Below, one piece after another: positions 1 through 7,769 of a DNA stretch of 16,836 bases (positions are counted from its first letter, which is position 1; the number at the start of each line of letters is the position of its first letter). The notes below the pieces were generated by a model. The model made no database searches and was not told the DNA's origin. It worked only from the letters and a program-made list of their open reading frames with translations. The position numbers and the translations under genes were made by a program. This DNA comes from CBDUQN01 sp965369375 (GTDB lineage: Bacteria > Krumholzibacteriota > Krumholzibacteriia > Krumholzibacteriales > Krumholzibacteriaceae): positions 1-16,836 of the forward strand of contig CBDUQN010000068.1 of assembly GCA_965369375.1 (NCBI GenBank), given 5' to 3'.

Positions 1-291
1 CTGATGAATGACATTGGGCATACCGACGGTGCCGATAACATAGAGCCTGGCGTCGTTTTTCAGAAAGTTGTCGCCCTTGTAAATAAACGCCAGCCAAATT
101 ATTCTCGAGAATGAACTCGAATAGTACTCATTCACCGAATCTGCGCTGGTGATAAAGACGGTATCGATAGGCTCACCTGCCAGGGTCAACGTTCTATCGG
201 TATCTCGATCCTGCAGCTCGACAGGATTATCGTCATAGAATTTTCGGTTAAAAGCAATAGGCGGGAAAATCCTCGGATTCGGATAGTGCAC
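1..291 (-). CDS. Unidentified protein, partial (runs off left edge), 5' end uncertain
   Basis: An open minus-strand frame reads from position 291 to the first base of the window, 97 codons without a stop. The product has protein-like composition, for example the stretches RKFYDDNPVELQDRDTDRT and RLYVIGTVGMPNVIHQ, with no signal peptide and no motif I recognise. An in-frame TAG lies just upstream, and the only start codon before the well-composed region is GTG at 291-289. That GTG has no good ribosome binding site: an AAGG lies about 12 bases upstream. The gene may therefore start at this GTG, or its 5' end may have been lost to a frameshift or truncation. The other minus frame here (404-186) is poor in composition and is taken as chance. 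Function unknown; the C-terminal part lies outside the window. Confidence 0.4.
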   Translation of the reverse strand, partial: MHYPNPRIFPPIAFNRKFYDDNPVELQDRDTDRTLTLAGEPIDTVFITSADSVNEYYSSSFSRIIWLAFIYKGDNFLKNDARLYVIGTVGMPNVIHQ

Positions 292-329
292 CGCCTATGG
301 TAACCTTTTAATTTTAAACAAAATGGTGC

Positions 330-358
330 TTGTGGAACGCTGGAGAAAGGAGTACAAT
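330..358 (+). promoter_or_regulatory. Putative sigma70 promoter for the M24 gene
   Basis: TTGTGG (330-335) and TACAAT (353-358) are separated by 17 bases, which predicts a transcription start near 365 and a leader of about 40 bases before the ATG at 404. The -10 element is good (5 of 6) and the -35 is weak. If real, it rules out translation from the ATG at 323. Confidence 0.4.
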
Positions 359-382
359 CCGGTTCGCTCACTTTTGAACCGG
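359..382. promoter_or_regulatory. Inverted repeat at the M24 transcription start (operator or leader hairpin)
   Basis: CCGGTTC (359-365) and GAACCGG (376-382) form a perfect 7-bp inverted repeat around a 10-base spacer. It begins directly after the predicted -10 element and spans the predicted transcription start, a usual place for a repressor operator. As RNA it would form a hairpin about 20 bases before the start codon. No regulator can be assigned. Confidence 0.4.
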
Positions 383-403
383 CAATCTCTCGAGGATTTA
401 TCA

Positions 404-1558
404 ATGGAACGTATTAAAAAGCTGCAGCAATCCCTTGCCGAGAAAGAAATAGATTGCGCGCTTCTGCTCTACCACCGTGACGTTTACTACTACGCGGGCA
501 CGGCGAGACCCGCTTCACTTGCGCTGACACCCGAACGCGCAGTGTTGTTCACGAGACGGGGCACACACTGGATATTGGCTGAGTCACGGGTTCGGGACAT
601 TCGCGAGGGAGGATTGAGCTCCATTTTCGACTGGATGAGAGAAAATGGCGTAATGAAAGGAACGCTCGGTATCGAAATGGACCTCGTATCGGCAAACCTC
701 TATTTGAGGATGAAAGAGGAACTGCCTGCGGTCACCTTCACCGACATATCCCCGATCATTATCGATCAAAGGCTCGTAAAGGACGAATCAGAGATAGAAT
801 CAATACGGGGCGCCTGCCGGATCGTAGAGGAATCTCACCGGCATCTCCCCCGTATTCTGAAAGAGGGCGCAACCGAGCTCGAACTGGTGGCGGAACTCGA
901 GAAGATCGCCAGGATTCACGGCCACGAATCATTCGCAATCCTGCGCAAGAGGATGGAAACCGAGATGGGGACCGCGCTCGTGCTCTCCGGTGAGAACCTG
1001 AATATAATAGGCGGCTACGGTCAGGTGGTGACCGGCACGGGCCTCAGCCCGGCATTCCCCTACGGACCTTCGAGAAGAGAAATACAGGCCGGTGACACCG
1101 TCGTCTTTGACATAGCGGGAATGTACGAGGGTTACCATTCCGATCTGGCGCGCACCTACTGCGTGGGTAAGGCGGGCAAAACGACACTCGAAGCACACGA
1201 CGCGCTCAAAGATATTCAGTCGACGATAATGAAAGCGGCGAAGCCGGGAAAAACTGCAAACGAGATATACGATACGGCTGTCGCGAGAGCGAATGCGCTC
1301 GGGTGGGAAGATTATTTCCAGGGATACGGTGAACAGAGAGGCGCCTTTGTCGGCCACGGCCTCGGACTCGAGATCGATGAACCGCCCTTGCTCGCCCCCA
1401 GGGACGAAACCGTGCTCAGAGAGAACATGACCTTTACCACCGAGATATTCATGGTCCATCCCGAATTCGGGGAGGTCAAACTCGAGGATACGCTCCGCGT
1501 CACGGCAAATGGCGCGGAATTCCTCACCGACCTGGATCGCGAAGTGACGGAAGTCTAG
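404..1558 (+). CDS. M24 (pita-bread fold) metallohydrolase, Xaa-Pro peptidase-like
   Basis: A 384-residue protein with the two-part M24 architecture: an N-terminal creatinase/prolidase-like domain (about residues 1-125) and a C-terminal metal-binding domain (about 130-375). All five expected ligands for the two metals are visible: D236 (VVFDIAG), D247 (HSDLART), H318 (VGHGLG), E347 (TTEIF) and E361 (KLEDTLR). The two non-metal histidines usual in aminopeptidase P and prolidase are not seen. The segment before the first Asp reads LSPAFPYGPS rather than having a conserved PH, and the HGLGLEIDEPP motif has D325 where true peptidases have His. The substrate may therefore not be an X-Pro peptide; the fold also includes creatinase, ectoine hydrolase and DMSP lyase (DddP). 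The start at 404 is chosen because GAGG (392-395) lies 8 bases upstream and the homologous N-terminus begins here; an in-frame ATG at 323 lies upstream of the likely promoter. It precedes aacS on the same strand but has its own promoter. The family is certain, the substrate is not. Confidence 0.85.
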   Translation: MERIKKLQQSLAEKEIDCALLLYHRDVYYYAGTARPASLALTPERAVLFTRRGTHWILAESRVRDIREGGLSSIFDWMRENGVMKGTLGIEMDLVSANLYLRMKEELPAVTFTDISPIIIDQRLVKDESEIESIRGACRIVEESHRHLPRILKEGATELELVAELEKIARIHGHESFAILRKRMETEMGTALVLSGENLNIIGGYGQVVTGTGLSPAFPYGPSRREIQAGDTVVFDIAGMYEGYHSDLARTYCVGKAGKTTLEAHDALKDIQSTIMKAAKPGKTANEIYDTAVARANALGWEDYFQGYGEQRGAFVGHGLGLEIDEPPLLAPRDETVLRENMTFTTEIFMVHPEFGEVKLEDTLRVTANGAEFLTDLDREVTEV

Positions 1559-1593
1559 AACGGCTGCCGGCGCGTAATATCCCGGCCCTCGAT

Positions 1594-1668
1594 AGAGCGG
1601 AACGCTCCGGGTCATAACAGAGCGGAACGCCCCGGCCCGTAATAGATCATAACGCTCAGGTCCCGCAG
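1594..1668. repeat. 25-bp tandem repeat, about three copies
   Basis: Three consecutive 25-bp units start at 1594, 1619 and 1644. Units 1 and 2 share AGAGCGGAACGC[TC]CCGG (1594-1610 and 1619-1635). Unit 3 is degenerate, with AACGCTCAGG at 1651-1660. The unit core GAGCG-GAA-CGCTC (1595-1607) is itself a small hairpin in copy 1. It lies between the M24 stop codon and the aacS promoter. It might act as a weak transcription barrier, but no T-run follows. Confidence 0.6.
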
Positions 1669-1686
1669 CTCAGGTCCATTATATAA

Positions 1687-1714
1687 TTGACTTTAGCGCA
1701 ACTTCACCTATAAT
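1687..1714 (+). promoter_or_regulatory. sigma70-type promoter of the aacS operon
   Basis: TTGACT (1687-1692) and a perfect TATAAT (1709-1714) are 16 bases apart, giving a predicted start near 1721. This is one of the best promoter matches in the window. It would give a leader of about 44 bases before the ATG at 1765. Confidence 0.7.
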
Positions 1715-1764
1715 ACGCGCTCAATAGTTCAGAAAAATCGTAGATGCTATGTAAGGGGTTCATT

Positions 1765-3720
1765 ATGGCCGAAATGTTATGGAAACCGTCGCGGGAACGT
1801 ATCGAGCGAACAAATATGTTCCGTTTCATGCATTTCATCAATGAAAAACACGGCAAAGACTTTTCATCGTACGAGCCCCTCTACCGGTGGTCCATCGAAA
1901 ATATCTCTGATTTATGGGCCTCGTTGTGGGAGTTCGTGAGCGTAAGGGCCTCGAAGGGCTACGATGAGGTTATCGACGACATCGGCAAGATGCCCGGCGC
2001 CGAATGGTTCTCGGGAGCGAGGCTCAACTTTGCCGAGAATCTGCTTCGTTACCGCGACGACCATCCCGCCATCATCTTCACGGGCGAGGGACAGGATTCG
2101 ATAACACTGACCTATGCGCAGGTGTACGACGAGGTAGCCCGCGTCGCGCAATCGCTTCGCTCGGCCGGCATCAGGACCGGCGACCGGGTGGTCGGTTTCA
2201 TGCCCAACATGCCCGAGGCGATCATCGCGATGCTCGCCGCCACGAGCCTCGGGGCGACCTGGTCGTCGTGCTCGCCCGATTTCGGAATAATGGGCGTTCT
2301 CGACCGGTTCGGACAGATCAAGCCGAGGGTTCTCTTCACGGCGGACGGGTATCGCTTCAAGGGAAAGCGTTTTGATTCTCTCGATCGCATCTCCGATATC
2401 CTTGAAAGTCTCCCTTCAATCGAGAAGGTTGTCGTCGTGCCGTTCACGGACAGCGATCCCGACATCAGCGGCGTGCCGAACAGCGTTCACTACCGGGATT
2501 TCAAGGCATCCGAAGACGGGCTTGAGATCGAATTCGAGCAGCTTCCCTTCAGCCACCCCGTCTACATTATGTATTCATCAGGCACGACAGGGCTTCCCAA
2601 GTGCATGGTTCAAAGCGCCGGGGGGATTCTCATCAACCACCTCAAAGAGCTCATACTCCACACCGACCTGGGGCGCGAGGATACGATCTTCTATTTCACG
2701 ACATGCGGGTGGATGATGTGGAACTGGCTCACGAGCTCCCTCGGTGTCGGCGCCACCATCGCCCTCTACGACGGTAATCCCTTTCATCCCGGTCCGGGAG
2801 CCCTCTGGGAAATGGCCCAGAACGAGAAGATTTCCGTCTTCGGCACAAGCGCGGGATATATCAGCGCCCTAATGGCCGCCGGCGCGAAACCCGGAAAAGA
2901 GTACGACCTCTCACCGCTCAAGGCGGTGCTCTCGACCGGATCGCCCCTCTATGTCGAGAGTTTCGAGTACGTCTACCGGCACATCAAGGAAGACCTCCAG
3001 CTAGCCAGCATCGCGGGCGGCACCGATCTGAACGGTTGTTTCGCGCTGGGAAATCCCATGGGACCGGTCTATGCGGGAGAGCTGCAGTGCCGGGGCCTCG
3101 GCATGAAGGTCGATGCGTTCGACGAAAAGGAACAGTCGATCAGAAACAGGCAGGGTGAGCTCGTCTGCACCGCTCCCTTCCCATCGATGCCGGTTCACTT
3201 CTGGGACGATCCCGAAGGCGCAAAATACCACGCCGCCTATTTCGATGTGTACCCCAACGTATGGCGGCACGGAGATTTTATAGAGATCAACGAGAGAGGC
3301 GGCGTGACGATGTACGGGAGGTCGGACGCCGTTCTCAATCCGGGCGGCGTACGGATCGGAACGGCCGAGATCTACCGCCAATTGGAGCAGCTCGACGAGA
3401 TAGACGACAGTATCGTCATCGGTCAGGAATGGAACAACGATGTGCGTGTTATTCTGTTTGTAAAACTCGCCGAAGGATTCGAGCTGACCGAAGATATGAA
3501 AAAGAGAATCAAACAGACGATACGCGCCAATGCATCGCCGCGACATGCACCCGCCAAGATTATCGCCGTCCCCGATATTCCGTACACACTCAATATGAAA
3601 AAAGTCGAGCTTGCCGTAAAGAAAGTTGTTCACGGTCAGCCGGTGCTCAACAAGGACGCGCTGCGCAATCCGGAGGCGCTCGAGCACTATGCCGGTCTCA
3701 AGGAGCTTCAGGAAGATTAG
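1765..3720 (+). CDS. aacS: Acetoacetyl-CoA synthetase (acetoacetate-CoA ligase)
   Basis: A 651-residue ANL-superfamily acyl-CoA ligase that activates acetoacetate with ATP and CoA in the cytoplasm (EC 6.2.1.16). The length matches the family (about 650). Family-typical sequence runs end to end: LWKPSRERIERTNMFRFMHF at the N-terminus, WFSGARLNFAENLLR (81-95), WSSCSPDFGIMGVLDRFGQI (166-185), the P-loop YSSGTTGLPK (270-279), FTTCGWMMWNWL (311-322), GGTD (418-421) and GRSDAVLNPGGVRIGTAEIY (518-537). The adenylation lysine in the C-terminal loop aligns with K612 (IPYTLNMKK). The start at 1765 is preferred over the in-frame ATG at 1744 because AAGGGG (1753-1758) sits 6 bases upstream of it. It is the first gene of an operon with the KPR-like gene 24 bases downstream. 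It probably salvages acetoacetate or a similar beta-keto acid into acetoacetyl-CoA for thiolysis or polymer storage. Activity on a related keto acid cannot be excluded. Confidence 0.93.
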   Translation: MAEMLWKPSRERIERTNMFRFMHFINEKHGKDFSSYEPLYRWSIENISDLWASLWEFVSVRASKGYDEVIDDIGKMPGAEWFSGARLNFAENLLRYRDDHPAIIFTGEGQDSITLTYAQVYDEVARVAQSLRSAGIRTGDRVVGFMPNMPEAIIAMLAATSLGATWSSCSPDFGIMGVLDRFGQIKPRVLFTADGYRFKGKRFDSLDRISDILESLPSIEKVVVVPFTDSDPDISGVPNSVHYRDFKASEDGLEIEFEQLPFSHPVYIMYSSGTTGLPKCMVQSAGGILINHLKELILHTDLGREDTIFYFTTCGWMMWNWLTSSLGVGATIALYDGNPFHPGPGALWEMAQNEKISVFGTSAGYISALMAAGAKPGKEYDLSPLKAVLSTGSPLYVESFEYVYRHIKEDLQLASIAGGTDLNGCFALGNPMGPVYAGELQCRGLGMKVDAFDEKEQSIRNRQGELVCTAPFPSMPVHFWDDPEGAKYHAAYFDVYPNVWRHGDFIEINERGGVTMYGRSDAVLNPGGVRIGTAEIYRQLEQLDEIDDSIVIGQEWNNDVRVILFVKLAEGFELTEDMKKRIKQTIRANASPRHAPAKIIAVPDIPYTLNMKKVELAVKKVVHGQPVLNKDALRNPEALEHYAGLKELQED

Positions 3721-3744
3721 CAGCAGGAAAAGCAAGGAGATAAA

Positions 3745-4695
3745 ATGAGCCAGAAAAGGATAGGTGTTATTGGAGGCGGCGCAATCGGGAGTATCCTGGC
3801 CGCGTACCTGGGAAAGGCCGGTCATGAAGCATACGTGGTCGATATCAGAAAGGATATCGTTGATGCGATAAATGCAACCGGAATCAAGCTGAATGGAGTG
3901 ATGGAACTCGAGTCCCGGGTGACGCAAGCGCTGCCTTCGACTGCTGAGCTCAAATCGTTCGATCCCGATTATATCTTCATATGCACGAAGGCGTACGTCT
4001 TGCCGAATATTCTGAATGACCTGAGCAACCTCGACAACAAGAAGATATCCTTCGTATGTTTCCAGAACGGCCTCGACCTCATGGAGCTCCTCGAATCGTG
4101 CCTCGATAAGCGCTGCATCTTTCGCGTGGCGGTCAACTATGCGGGCATGGTCACCGAGCCGGGACACGTGGATGTCACCTTCTTCCACCGCCCGAATTAT
4201 ATCGGCTGCCAGGAGTGCGCCGATGATGAAACGATCGAAAAGGCTAAAGAGATTGCGACGTTGCTGACCGGCACCGGACTCGAAACGGAATACACGCCGG
4301 ACATCCAGAAGAAGGTCTGGCAGAAAGTGATCCTGAATTCCGCGCTCATGCTCACATCGGTGCTCACCCGGCTGCCGATGAATCAGATCATGGAAATCCC
4401 CGAAACACGGGAAGTGATCGAAAGCCATCTCGATGAATGTATCGAAGTGGCAAGAGCGGAAGGGTATACATTTGACGTGGAGTTCAGAGAAAAAGCGCTT
4501 CAGTATCTCTCAAAAGCCGGTGCGCACAAGACATCGATGCTGCTCGATTTCGAACAGGGAAATCCTCTCGAATTGGACTTCCTCAATGCAAAAATCCAGG
4601 AGCATGGCGAGAAACACGGCCTCGAATGCAGGCAGAACAAGCTGATGATCGCGCTGGTCAAGGGAATCCTCCGACATCGTAATTCCTGTAAATAG
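3745..4695 (+). CDS. Ketopantoate reductase (ApbA/PanE) family NAD(P)H-dependent oxidoreductase
   Basis: A 316-residue protein. The N-terminal Rossmann domain opens with IGVIGGGAIGSILAAYLGKAG (GxGxxG at about 10-15), and the all-helical C-terminal domain is typical of 2-dehydropantoate 2-reductases. Conserved features are TKAY (K82), CFQNGLD (105-111), the catalytic lysine K194 in KKVWQKVILNSA, N198, TSM (263-265) and E276 in the NPLELDFLNAK motif. The second helix asparagine of PanE (E. coli N184, four residues after N198) is replaced by M202. The substrate may therefore be another 2- or 3-keto acid; many such paralogs sit in catabolic operons and are not pantothenate genes. AAGGAG (3734-3739) is 5 bases before the ATG, and the gene follows aacS by 24 bases, so the two are co-transcribed. 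Reduction of a keto acid linked to the AacS step is inference. Confidence 0.82.
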   Translation: MSQKRIGVIGGGAIGSILAAYLGKAGHEAYVVDIRKDIVDAINATGIKLNGVMELESRVTQALPSTAELKSFDPDYIFICTKAYVLPNILNDLSNLDNKKISFVCFQNGLDLMELLESCLDKRCIFRVAVNYAGMVTEPGHVDVTFFHRPNYIGCQECADDETIEKAKEIATLLTGTGLETEYTPDIQKKVWQKVILNSALMLTSVLTRLPMNQIMEIPETREVIESHLDECIEVARAEGYTFDVEFREKALQYLSKAGAHKTSMLLDFEQGNPLELDFLNAKIQEHGEKHGLECRQNKLMIALVKGILRHRNSCK

Positions 4696-5065
4696 AAGTG
4701 CCTGGATCATTCCAGCTTCGATCCGAGCAGGGGGATCCGGCGAGTTAATCCGCAACTGACTTATTCGCAGTATGATAGCAACACTCTGCCTTTCCCGGCC
4801 TCTGTATCTCTAATTAAGAACTAATACTAGTAGATAACGTACTTACGTAAATAATAGTCGATATTCTTCGTTTTTTCCTTGAAGTGAATTCATAATGCGA
4901 TGTACAATTCCCTCTCAAGCTATTATGCCGCTTGGAGATTCTCTGCATTGCAGGAGATTGTAAGATAAAATAGATGAAGATTCAACAATGTCAGGGAATC
5001 GGTTACGTACTCGAGCATCAACAAACGGGTGACCTAGACCTTCACCGATCAGTAGGAGGATGTCG
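4696..5065. other. Non-coding gap before the molybdoenzyme operon
   Basis: About 370 bases with no convincing gene and a much lower GC content than the flanks, especially 4810-4990. It holds a candidate promoter at 4879-4908. A direct repeat GGAGATT occurs at 4934-4940 and 4953-4959 around the imperfect palindrome CTGCATTGCAG (4943-4953), and ACGTACT recurs near 4838 and 5005. A small hairpin CTGGA/TCCAG sits just after the KPR-like stop codon but lacks a T-run, so I see no clear terminator for the aacS operon. Confidence 0.5.
4879..4908 (+). promoter_or_regulatory. Putative promoter of the molybdoenzyme operon
   Basis: TTGAAG (4879-4884) and TACAAT (4903-4908) are 18 bases apart in AT-rich DNA. 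This predicts a long leader of about 150 bases before the ATG at 5066. The GGAGATT direct repeats lie just downstream and could be regulatory. Moderate support only. Confidence 0.4.
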
Positions 5066-7768
5066 ATGATAAAAACGAGTCAAGAGAGTCGGGTCAAGGA
5101 GGACGTCTGGATCCCGACCAGCTGCGGGCAGTGCTACTGCATGTGTGGCATCAAAGTCAGACGGCAGGACGGCATCGTCACACAGATCGAGGGTAATCCG
5201 GATGCGCCTACCGGACGAGGTTCGATATGTGCCAAGGGTATCGCGTCTTCCCATTTGCTCTACGATCCCTACCGGGTGAACTACCCGCTCAAGCGGACCA
5301 ACCCGGAGAAAGGGCTCGGCGTCGATCCCAAATGGGAGCGGATCACATGGGAAGAGGCCCTCGACACGATCGTCACGAAACTAAAGGAAGTGCAGGCAAA
5401 GGATCCGCGGGCGGTTTATTTCCAGGCCACCACTACTCAGGCATCGGAGATCCGGTTCGGGGTGATCGGCTTCATGAAGGCATACGGCACACCCAACTAT
5501 TGGGTGTCCGGTGGCGGCCTTCACTGCGGAAACGGCGCCCACTTCATGAACGGGATTATGCACGCCGCCTGGTCGATCATTCCTGATTTTGCCAACTGCA
5601 ACTATGCCCTGAACTTCGGGTGCTCGAAGGGGCATGGCGCCGGGCACGTCGCTGTGCAGAACGCCACTCAGGCGGCCGACGCACGGGCACGGGGATGCAA
5701 GACGGTCGTCTTCGACCCCTTCCAGAGCAATCAGGCTTCCAAGGCGCACGAGTGGGTGCCGATACGGGTAGGAACCGACGGCGCCCTCGCTCTCGCACTG
5801 GTGAACTGCCTGCTCAACGAGTACGAGCTCTACGACGAGGAGTACCTCGCTTACAAGACCAACGCCCCCTACCTGATCCGCAAGTCGGACGGAAGGTACA
5901 AGCGGGACAAGGCGACGAACAAGCCTCTCGTCTGGGACAAGGTCGACAAGCGCCCGAAGGTCTTCAACGATCCCTCCGTGACGAGGGTCGAGTATGAGGA
6001 TACCGCCCACGAGGTAGCGATATTCGGCGAGCACGAGGTAGACGGGGAAATGTGCCCCACCGGTCTCGAGCTCTTGAGAGAGCATGTGAAGAAGTACACG
6101 CCGGAGTACGCGGAAAAGATAACGTGGATTCCGGCGGCAACGATCAGCCGTATCGCCAAGGAGTTCGGCGAGGCGGCGGAAATAGGCTCCACCGTGACCG
6201 TTCAGACGAGCAAGGGACCGAAGAAGGTGCCGAAGCGCCCCGTTGCAACTCACTTCTTCAGAGGCTCCCAGGGGCATGTCAACTCAGGGTGGACCTGCCT
6301 CTCTATCGACATGGTCAACCATATCGTCGGCGCGGCGGATACCGTCGGTTCGGCCTTGGGCCTCGGGGCCGCCGTCTGCAGCGGTTACGAGGGCACGGGC
6401 AAGCCATACCAGATACCGTATCCCTGCCCCGATGGTATGATGATATGCGGCGCGTGGGTGTATGACCACCTGCCGTATCCGCTTCACGAGCCGAAGCAAC
6501 CCCAGCGGCTCGACCTTCACGATATGTTCCCCACGTCGATCTACAACGCCATTACGATAATGGATCCCAACTGGTTCGACCTGCTGGAGCAGTTCAAGAT
6601 ACCGTACCGGCCGGAAATAATGATAAACTTCGGCTCGAATTCCGTTATGACCATGGGAAACGCCGAGGTGGTGACGGAGAATTTCCTCAAGAAATTCAAT
6701 TTCGTCTTCTCGTTCCAGCTCTACATCACGGAATTCGAAGACGCGGTCGCCGACATCATTCTCCCCGATACGTGCTTCCTGGAGCGGTTCACACCGGCGG
6801 TAAGCTTCCCGTCCACCTTCTCCCACCCGCAGGGCGAGGACGACTGGGGATGGACGATACGGCAGCCGGTCATAGAACCCCTCTACGAGCGGCGCGACTT
6901 CAACATCGTGATGCTCGATATCTGCAAACGATTGGGAATCGCGCACAAGTATTACAAGGGGCTCAACGATACCGTCCCGATGAGGTACGGCGGAGAGATG
7001 AGCGAAAAGTACAAGCTCAAAGAAGATGGGAGCGCCGATTACTCCTGGGAGGATATCTGCGATCACCTCCTCAAGGACCGCTTCGGAGACGAGCACGGTC
7101 TTGAATATCTAAAAGAAAAGGGTGTATTCAGCTGGCCGAAGAAGAAAGAGGACGTTTACTGGAAGTGGTTCAATCCCGTGCGCGTGCCGGTTTACTTCGA
7201 ATACTTCATCGACGGCGGCGAGAAGATAAGCAAGTTGATGAAATCGTACGGAGTCGGCGAGGGCCACCCGCTCGATCTCGACTGGTCGCGATTCAAGGCG
7301 CTGGCGGATTGGTATCCGTGCCCGTCACACGTCGAGGAAAAGAACCCATCCGAATTCGACATGTACACGTTCTACTGGCGTTCGGTCATTCACACCAACT
7401 CGCTGACCCAGCAAAATCCCTTGCTGGACGAGATGTCAAACGAAGACCCGTACGTCTATGCGATCCAGATGCACCGGGATACCGCAAAGGAGAAGCGGAT
7501 CGAAGAGGGCGACGAGGTATGGATCGAAAACACGACCGGACACAGGGCGAAGGGTTGGGTGGCGCTCACCGATGGTATCGAGCCTCACCACCTCGCCATT
7601 GCCGCGGTCGCCGGGCACTGGACCGATTATCAGCCGATAGCGAAAGGTAAGGGAACATTCTTCAACGATATCGTCGAAATGGATAAAGATCACACGGATC
7701 CATTGACGTTGAATCAGGACATCTGCTGTCGGGTCAAGATTTATCCTGCTGATAAGGAGGAAGTGTAA
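5066..7768 (+). CDS. Molybdopterin oxidoreductase catalytic subunit (DMSO reductase family), cytoplasmic; possibly PadB-like
   Basis: A 900-residue bis-MGD enzyme (about 100 kDa). A [4Fe-4S] site is formed by C20, C23, C27 and C55 (CGQCYCMC then SICAKG). The MopB catalytic domains follow, and a C-terminal dinucleotide-binding barrel (about 760-900) includes EEGDEVWIENTTG and GHWTDYQP. The likely Mo or W ligand is C154 (GLHCGNG), 99 residues after the last FeS cysteine; formate dehydrogenase H has its SeCys at a similar distance. C186 (NFGCSKGHGAG) is an alternative. No twin-arginine signal precedes the FeS motif, so unlike PsrA, PhsA, TtrA or DmsA the protein should stay in the cytoplasm. The start at 5066 is chosen because AGGAGG (5054-5059) lies 6 bases upstream; the ATG at 5060 abuts it. 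It is followed directly by FeS and NrfD-type subunits. Phenylacetyl-CoA:acceptor oxidoreductase (PadBCD) has this three-subunit plan and would suit the nearby aromatic-CoA genes. A sulfur-compound reductase or a new enzyme remain possible. The family is certain, the substrate unknown. Confidence 0.88.
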   Translation: MIKTSQESRVKEDVWIPTSCGQCYCMCGIKVRRQDGIVTQIEGNPDAPTGRGSICAKGIASSHLLYDPYRVNYPLKRTNPEKGLGVDPKWERITWEEALDTIVTKLKEVQAKDPRAVYFQATTTQASEIRFGVIGFMKAYGTPNYWVSGGGLHCGNGAHFMNGIMHAAWSIIPDFANCNYALNFGCSKGHGAGHVAVQNATQAADARARGCKTVVFDPFQSNQASKAHEWVPIRVGTDGALALALVNCLLNEYELYDEEYLAYKTNAPYLIRKSDGRYKRDKATNKPLVWDKVDKRPKVFNDPSVTRVEYEDTAHEVAIFGEHEVDGEMCPTGLELLREHVKKYTPEYAEKITWIPAATISRIAKEFGEAAEIGSTVTVQTSKGPKKVPKRPVATHFFRGSQGHVNSGWTCLSIDMVNHIVGAADTVGSALGLGAAVCSGYEGTGKPYQIPYPCPDGMMICGAWVYDHLPYPLHEPKQPQRLDLHDMFPTSIYNAITIMDPNWFDLLEQFKIPYRPEIMINFGSNSVMTMGNAEVVTENFLKKFNFVFSFQLYITEFEDAVADIILPDTCFLERFTPAVSFPSTFSHPQGEDDWGWTIRQPVIEPLYERRDFNIVMLDICKRLGIAHKYYKGLNDTVPMRYGGEMSEKYKLKEDGSADYSWEDICDHLLKDRFGDEHGLEYLKEKGVFSWPKKKEDVYWKWFNPVRVPVYFEYFIDGGEKISKLMKSYGVGEGHPLDLDWSRFKALADWYPCPSHVEEKNPSEFDMYTFYWRSVIHTNSLTQQNPLLDEMSNEDPYVYAIQMHRDTAKEKRIEEGDEVWIENTTGHRAKGWVALTDGIEPHHLAIAAVAGHWTDYQPIAKGKGTFFNDIVEMDKDHTDPLTLNQDICCRVKIYPADKEEV

Positions 7769-7769
7769 C

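Noticed and set aside
323..403. Upstream in-frame ATG that would add 27 residues to the M24 protein
   Set aside because: It lies before the likely promoter -10 element, has no ribosome site, and the added residues are not part of the fold; ATG 404 has GAGG at the right distance.
3001..4428. 475-codon open minus frame opposite aacS and the KPR-like gene
   Set aside because: It is a shadow of two well-supported plus-strand genes, spans both plus the gap between them, and shows no recognisable domain.
4934..4951. sigma54-like GG/GC elements upstream of the molybdoenzyme operon
   Set aside because: The GG and GC dinucleotides are not 10 bases apart as sigma54 requires, and the flanking consensus is poor.
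5381..7096. Long open minus frames opposite the molybdoenzyme gene
   Set aside because: These are common shadow frames in a GC-rich gene; the plus-strand protein has all expected motifs.
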